From JBDKTK01 sp039680225 (GTDB lineage Bacteria; Desulfobacterota; Syntrophia; Syntrophales; UBA4778), in the NCBI GenBank assembly GCA_039680225.1, contig JBDKTK010000094.1, forward strand, positions 1-9,665: a DNA stretch of 9,665 nt. The letters run 5' to 3'. Shown piece by piece: positions 6,674 to 9,665 of this stretch. How positions within the stretch are numbered: position 1 is the first letter of the stretch; the number at the start of each line of letters is the position of its first letter. The translations under genes and the position numbers were made by a program. The notes under the pieces are model-generated. The model was given only the letters and a program-made list of their open reading frames with translations. It did no database searches and was not told the DNA's origin.

Positions 6674-8193
6674 TAAGCCTGACGGTTGCTGAAGGACATC
6701 TGTCGCAAGGCCCTCCAGCTCTTCATGACGAAAGAGCGCTCGCCTTCCGAGAGCAGTGCGAACCACGATGCAGCGGCGAATCCGGGCAGGACGAAGATGA
6801 TTCCGGCGCACTTGGCGGCCAGCGGCATGGGTATGCACGCCGCAAGGGCGAGCAGCAGCGCGAGGGCGATCATTACATGAAAGGGCCTTTCCATCCCGGA
6901 AAGGCTTGGCATGAGCCGCTCCGAGAGGAAAAACAGGACGGCGGAGTCGATCACGACGCGAATCAGCCAGGCAATTGCCACGCCCTCAATACCAGCATAG
7001 CCGAGCATGAGCCAGATTGCCAGCGCATAAAACGGGAACTGGAAGGCATACAGCAGCGCCGCCCAATCGGGCTTGCCCGCGGCCTGGATCAGGGCGAAAG
7101 GGATCTGGGCGAAGCAGTTGACAAAGATCCCGATGGCCATCCACTGCAATATACGGCTGCTCTGCGCCGCAAACTCGGGGCCGAGCCAGAAGTTCATGCC
7201 TTCCGGGGCCAGGATGATCAGGGGGAAGACCAGCGGGAAAATGCCGATAAGGATGTATTTGACCCCCGCCCGGAAAAGCTGCATGGCCCTCAGGTTGTCG
7301 TACTTGAAACAGGAACTGAAAGCGGGGAACAGCACGCCGACGATGGCCCCCGGGATTATCCAGAGCTTCGATACTATTTCGTAGGGCGTCGTATAATAGG
7401 CCACTGCCGCGACAGACGCCATGGAGCCGATAAGGAACCGGTCCATGTACGACATGAGCGGCCCGATTATATTGCTGACCGTGATGAACCCGCCGAAGCG
7501 AAACAGCGGGACAATGTCGGCCCTGTTGAAGCGGACGGTCCTGCGCAGGGCAGGGAAGGCGCGAAAACAGAACATAAGGTGGACAATCCACGCAACCACT
7601 CTCCCCGCCAGGAGCACTGCCACGAGATAGACGAGGCTCGTCGAGAACGGCAGTATGAGGAAGGGCCCGATATACATGAAAATCCCGAGCGGCACCCGGA
7701 TCGCATTGATGATCCCGAAAAGCTGCCGGGCTTCCAGCAGGCCGCGCAGGGCCGAGGTGCTGATCACAAGCGGCAGCGACACGGCAAGCAGGACGAATGC
7801 CGTTTTCGCCTCCGGCTGCAGTTGTTCGGGGATCTTCAGGACGCCGTATATCAGCCACGTCGAGCAGCAGCCCAGGATTATCCCGCCCGCGATGCCCATG
7901 GCCAGCATGGAAACCAGGCAAATCCACACGATGGGCGGGACGTCTTCCTCCCTGCCGGAGCCGAGCTTCTCCGCTGCCATCTGAGTGAGCGCGCGGCCGA
8001 GGCCCAGGTCGAAAAGGCTGAAATAACCGATGATGATCCAGACGAGCGCCAGCACGCCGAAGCGGTCTATCCCAAAATAAGTTATCAGGTAGGGTATTGA
8101 CAGCAGGGCGACGAGCAGGGGCGCGACCTGTCCCAGGAAATTCCACATCGTGTTGCGGGCGAGCAGCTTTCCGCTGGTCAGGATCGGGATCAT
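6673..8193 (-). CDS. Wzx-type polysaccharide flippase (MATE/MOP superfamily)
   Basis: This integral membrane protein has 506 residues and about 13-14 hydrophobic segments over its whole length (first near 15-40, last near 460-482), the usual size for the family. An N-terminal LARNTMWNFLGQ and FDLGLGRALTQ at 61-71 are characteristic of oligosaccharide flippases of the MOP exporter superfamily. The predicted role is moving an undecaprenyl-linked oligosaccharide across the inner membrane. The ATG at 8193 overlaps the glycosyltransferase stop by one base (TGATG), which points to translational coupling. A frame continuing 94 codons upstream is rejected because it runs antisense-like through the glycosyltransferase and gives a non-hydrophobic, Arg/Gly-rich extension. 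No polymerase (Wzy) or ligase is visible here, so those must lie elsewhere if this is a Wzx/Wzy system. Confidence 0.9.
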   Translation of the reverse strand: MIPILTSGKLLARNTMWNFLGQVAPLLVALLSIPYLITYFGIDRFGVLALVWIIIGYFSLFDLGLGRALTQMAAEKLGSGREEDVPPIVWICLVSMLAMGIAGGIILGCCSTWLIYGVLKIPEQLQPEAKTAFVLLAVSLPLVISTSALRGLLEARQLFGIINAIRVPLGIFMYIGPFLILPFSTSLVYLVAVLLAGRVVAWIVHLMFCFRAFPALRRTVRFNRADIVPLFRFGGFITVSNIIGPLMSYMDRFLIGSMASVAAVAYYTTPYEIVSKLWIIPGAIVGVLFPAFSSCFKYDNLRAMQLFRAGVKYILIGIFPLVFPLIILAPEGMNFWLGPEFAAQSSRILQWMAIGIFVNCFAQIPFALIQAAGKPDWAALLYAFQFPFYALAIWLMLGYAGIEGVAIAWLIRVVIDSAVLFFLSERLMPSLSGMERPFHVMIALALLLALAACIPMPLAAKCAGIIFVLPGFAAASWFALLSEGERSFVMKSWRALRQMSFSNRQA

Positions 8194-9098
8194 CACCTTC
8201 TCAATTTGAAATCGGGATGGGCAGCGGCCCTGCGCAGTTCCCGGAAGACTTCGCGCGCCGTCTTTCCCGCGTTTTCCGCCGGTCCCGTATTGAATCCCTT
8301 GTCGACGGAATGGACGAGTTTGAATTTCTTTTCCCAGAGCTCGCGGGCCGGAAGCGGCAGCCCCTTCCATTCCAGGCACAACGGGCCTTCCGGCGCCGCG
8401 AAATGGCCGAGTTCGTACCCGGCCGCAACAGAGGCCATGGGGAAATAGACGTCCTCTTCGATGCGCGCCTTCCAAAAGTACGGCATATTGAGCGCCCCGA
8501 TATTGTACATGGCCCGGAGCGCTTCCATGGTAAGGAAATAACAGCAGAAGATGTTGTCGCCCCTGTCGTATCCGTTTGCCTCCGCGCGTTTCATCAGGTC
8601 ATACCAGGCCGGCCGCAATCCGAAAAAGATGCGCCATCCCGCCATCCTCCGGCTGATTGCCCTGGCGTGCACCACGTACGTGCGCGGCCTGTTGTAGTCG
8701 ACCTTGTGGACGCCGAACACGCCGACCCTGGGGTGGGATTCCATATATTTGACGGCATCGGTCAGTATCCCGGGGTGGATCATGAGCGCGTCGCTGTCGA
8801 TTTTCAGGACGAAGCGGCAGTCGATATTGTCGACGATATACCGGAAAGCGGCCTGCAGCGTGTGGGTCAGCTTGGCGATGCCGTTGGGCTGGTCGGTGCG
8901 CATCAGGTGCCAATTTCCCCTCTTGATTCTTTTGACTGCCTCGTACGTGCCGTCCGTCGTGCAGTCGTCGAGGATCACTATCGAGTGCGGTTCCGGGCAG
9001 TAATGCTCGACGCTTTCCAGCGTGTCAAGAACGGAATCGCGGATGTTGCCTCCCCCGCAGGCCATTACAATTACTGCCAGGAATTTTTCAGCGCCCAT
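8193..9098 (-). CDS. Glycosyltransferase, GT-A fold, family 2-like
   Basis: This 301-residue protein opens with a short beta-strand (FLAVIVMACGGG). The nucleotide-sugar-binding pattern VILDDCTTDGTYEAV (about 41-55) follows. Next comes FVLKIDSDALM with DSD at 101-103, the expected metal/nucleotide-binding DxD. Acidic residues EED at 214-216 are candidates for the catalytic-base region. It has no membrane segment and probably acts at the cytoplasmic face, adding a sugar to a lipid-linked glycan. Donor sugar and linkage cannot be inferred. The start at 9098 is supported by AGGGAG at 9114-9109, 10 bases upstream. The stop overlaps the flippase ATG. The upstream beta-helix gene ends 35 bases earlier, consistent with one transcript. 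Confidence 0.88.
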   Translation of the reverse strand: MGAEKFLAVIVMACGGGNIRDSVLDTLESVEHYCPEPHSIVILDDCTTDGTYEAVKRIKRGNWHLMRTDQPNGIAKLTHTLQAAFRYIVDNIDCRFVLKIDSDALMIHPGILTDAVKYMESHPRVGVFGVHKVDYNRPRTYVVHARAISRRMAGWRIFFGLRPAWYDLMKRAEANGYDRGDNIFCCYFLTMEALRAMYNIGALNMPYFWKARIEEDVYFPMASVAAGYELGHFAAPEGPLCLEWKGLPLPARELWEKKFKLVHSVDKGFNTGPAENAGKTAREVFRELRRAAAHPDFKLRR

Positions 9099-9133
9099 AA
9101 AATGATTGCTCCCTTGTCATTTTTGTAGAGCGG

Positions 9134-9665
9134 CTACTCGAAACTTCCCATGCTCCACGCCGACTGAGCGGGGCGCGCGGCCCCGGACCTGTCCATTGCG
9201 AAGGACGGGCCGAGGTTCAAACCGCTGCCCCTCGCCCTTGAACCGCCTGCCAGGCGGAAATCATTGTTCATGTCGAGGTACACGTAACGGGCAAACACGG
9301 GCTGCGCCTGGGATATGCCGTGGTAATCGAATCCCATGGCCTGCATGTCCGAGATGGTCTTGTGCTGGCCGTACCACAAATAGACTAACGGCGAGCCGTT
9401 TTCGTAAACGGTGTTGAGAGTGAAATTGTAGTCGAGGATCAAGCCGCCGGGCGGGTGCCCTGCGAACCTGAACTGCCGGTTGTACCCGCCGTTGTTGACC
9501 AGGACGTTGTTGCGGATGTCGAGGTTGCTGATCCTGCCGCCCTCGGGGCTCCTGTCTCCCACTGCGATACCGGAATACGGACAATCGGCAACCGTGTTGT
9601 TGTAGATCCTCAGGCTGTTGACGGAGGCCGTCCCGCCGGTTTCCGCGTCCACGGAAATGCCGGTG
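9134..9665 (-). CDS. Right-handed beta-helix protein, C-terminal part (5' end outside window)
   Basis: The frame is open from the window edge to a TAG at 9136-9134 and gives about 176 residues. Its first residues (TGISVDAETGG) align with NGISCDVETAG of the complete paralogue. The match continues through SLRIYNNTVADC, GIAVGDR, LDIRNNVLVNNGG, ILDYNFTLN and GFDYHG. It ends directly at WSMGSFE, the position of WDMGCYE / WDAGCYT in the other two, with no linker, BACON-like domain or PPKNLR tail. It sits 35 bases upstream of the glycosyltransferase and is likely first-visible gene of that operon. Probable role is extracellular glycan binding or modification, with no catalytic motif that I can identify in this part. 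Apparent internal GTG codon near 9652 is not a start. Confidence 0.85.
   Translation of the reverse strand, partial: TGISVDAETGGTASVNSLRIYNNTVADCPYSGIAVGDRSPEGGRISNLDIRNNVLVNNGGYNRQFRFAGHPPGGLILDYNFTLNTVYENGSPLVYLWYGQHKTISDMQAMGFDYHGISQAQPVFARYVYLDMNNDFRLAGGSRARGSGLNLGPSFAMDRSGAARPAQSAWSMGSFE

Noticed and set aside
6877..8100. 407-codon open frame on the plus strand
   Set aside because: Antisense to the flippase; the translation is highly charged and low in hydrophobics with no family resemblance.
8097..9128. 343-codon open frame on the plus strand
   Set aside because: Antisense to the glycosyltransferase, whose DxD and nucleotide-binding motifs are clear.

Overview
The window is a GC-rich bacterial chromosome segment carrying secreted-protein and surface-polysaccharide genes. 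The mix suggests a Gram-negative, possibly a deltaproteobacterium / Desulfobacterota-type organism: right-handed beta-helix proteins, an Fn3 protein with a CFI-box C-terminal sorting domain, a lipoprotein caspase with WD40 repeats, and a flippase/glycosyltransferase set. This placement rests on gene content only, so the genus is left open.

Left part, plus strand (1-3418): the C-terminal end of a secreted beta-helix protein (1-546); a gene-free stretch of about 400 bases with several hairpins (547-949); a small exported Fn3 protein ending in a CFI-box domain (950-1648); and, three bases later, a full-length beta-helix protein with a BACON-like domain (1652-3418). Both plus-strand beta-helix proteins end in the same short tail, PPKNLR plus two hydrophobic residues. 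A strong hairpin at 3437-3464 separates this block from the convergent gene to its right.

Middle, minus strand (3512-5839): a predicted lipoprotein with seven WD40 repeats, an Ig-like linker and a C-terminal caspase-like (peptidase C14) domain whose His and Cys are intact. It is monocistronic in this window, with a possible sigma70-type promoter at 5960-5988.

Right part, minus strand (6083-9665): an apparent operon transcribed right to left. It holds the C-terminal part of a third beta-helix paralogue, a family 2 type glycosyltransferase, a Wzx-type flippase and a left-handed beta-helix acyltransferase. The last three genes overlap by one base each (TGATG, TAATG), so they are probably translationally coupled. 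They would build, decorate and flip a lipid-linked glycan. The beta-helix protein may act on the exported polymer or bind it at the surface.

The most interesting signal is structural. The Fn3 domain of the CFI-box protein begins, after signal-peptide removal, at what looks like strand B. The PPKNLR tail on the neighbouring beta-helix proteins looks like an Fn3 strand A. The two could be halves of a split domain that docks the beta-helix proteins on the CFI-box protein. This is a hypothesis read from sequence only.
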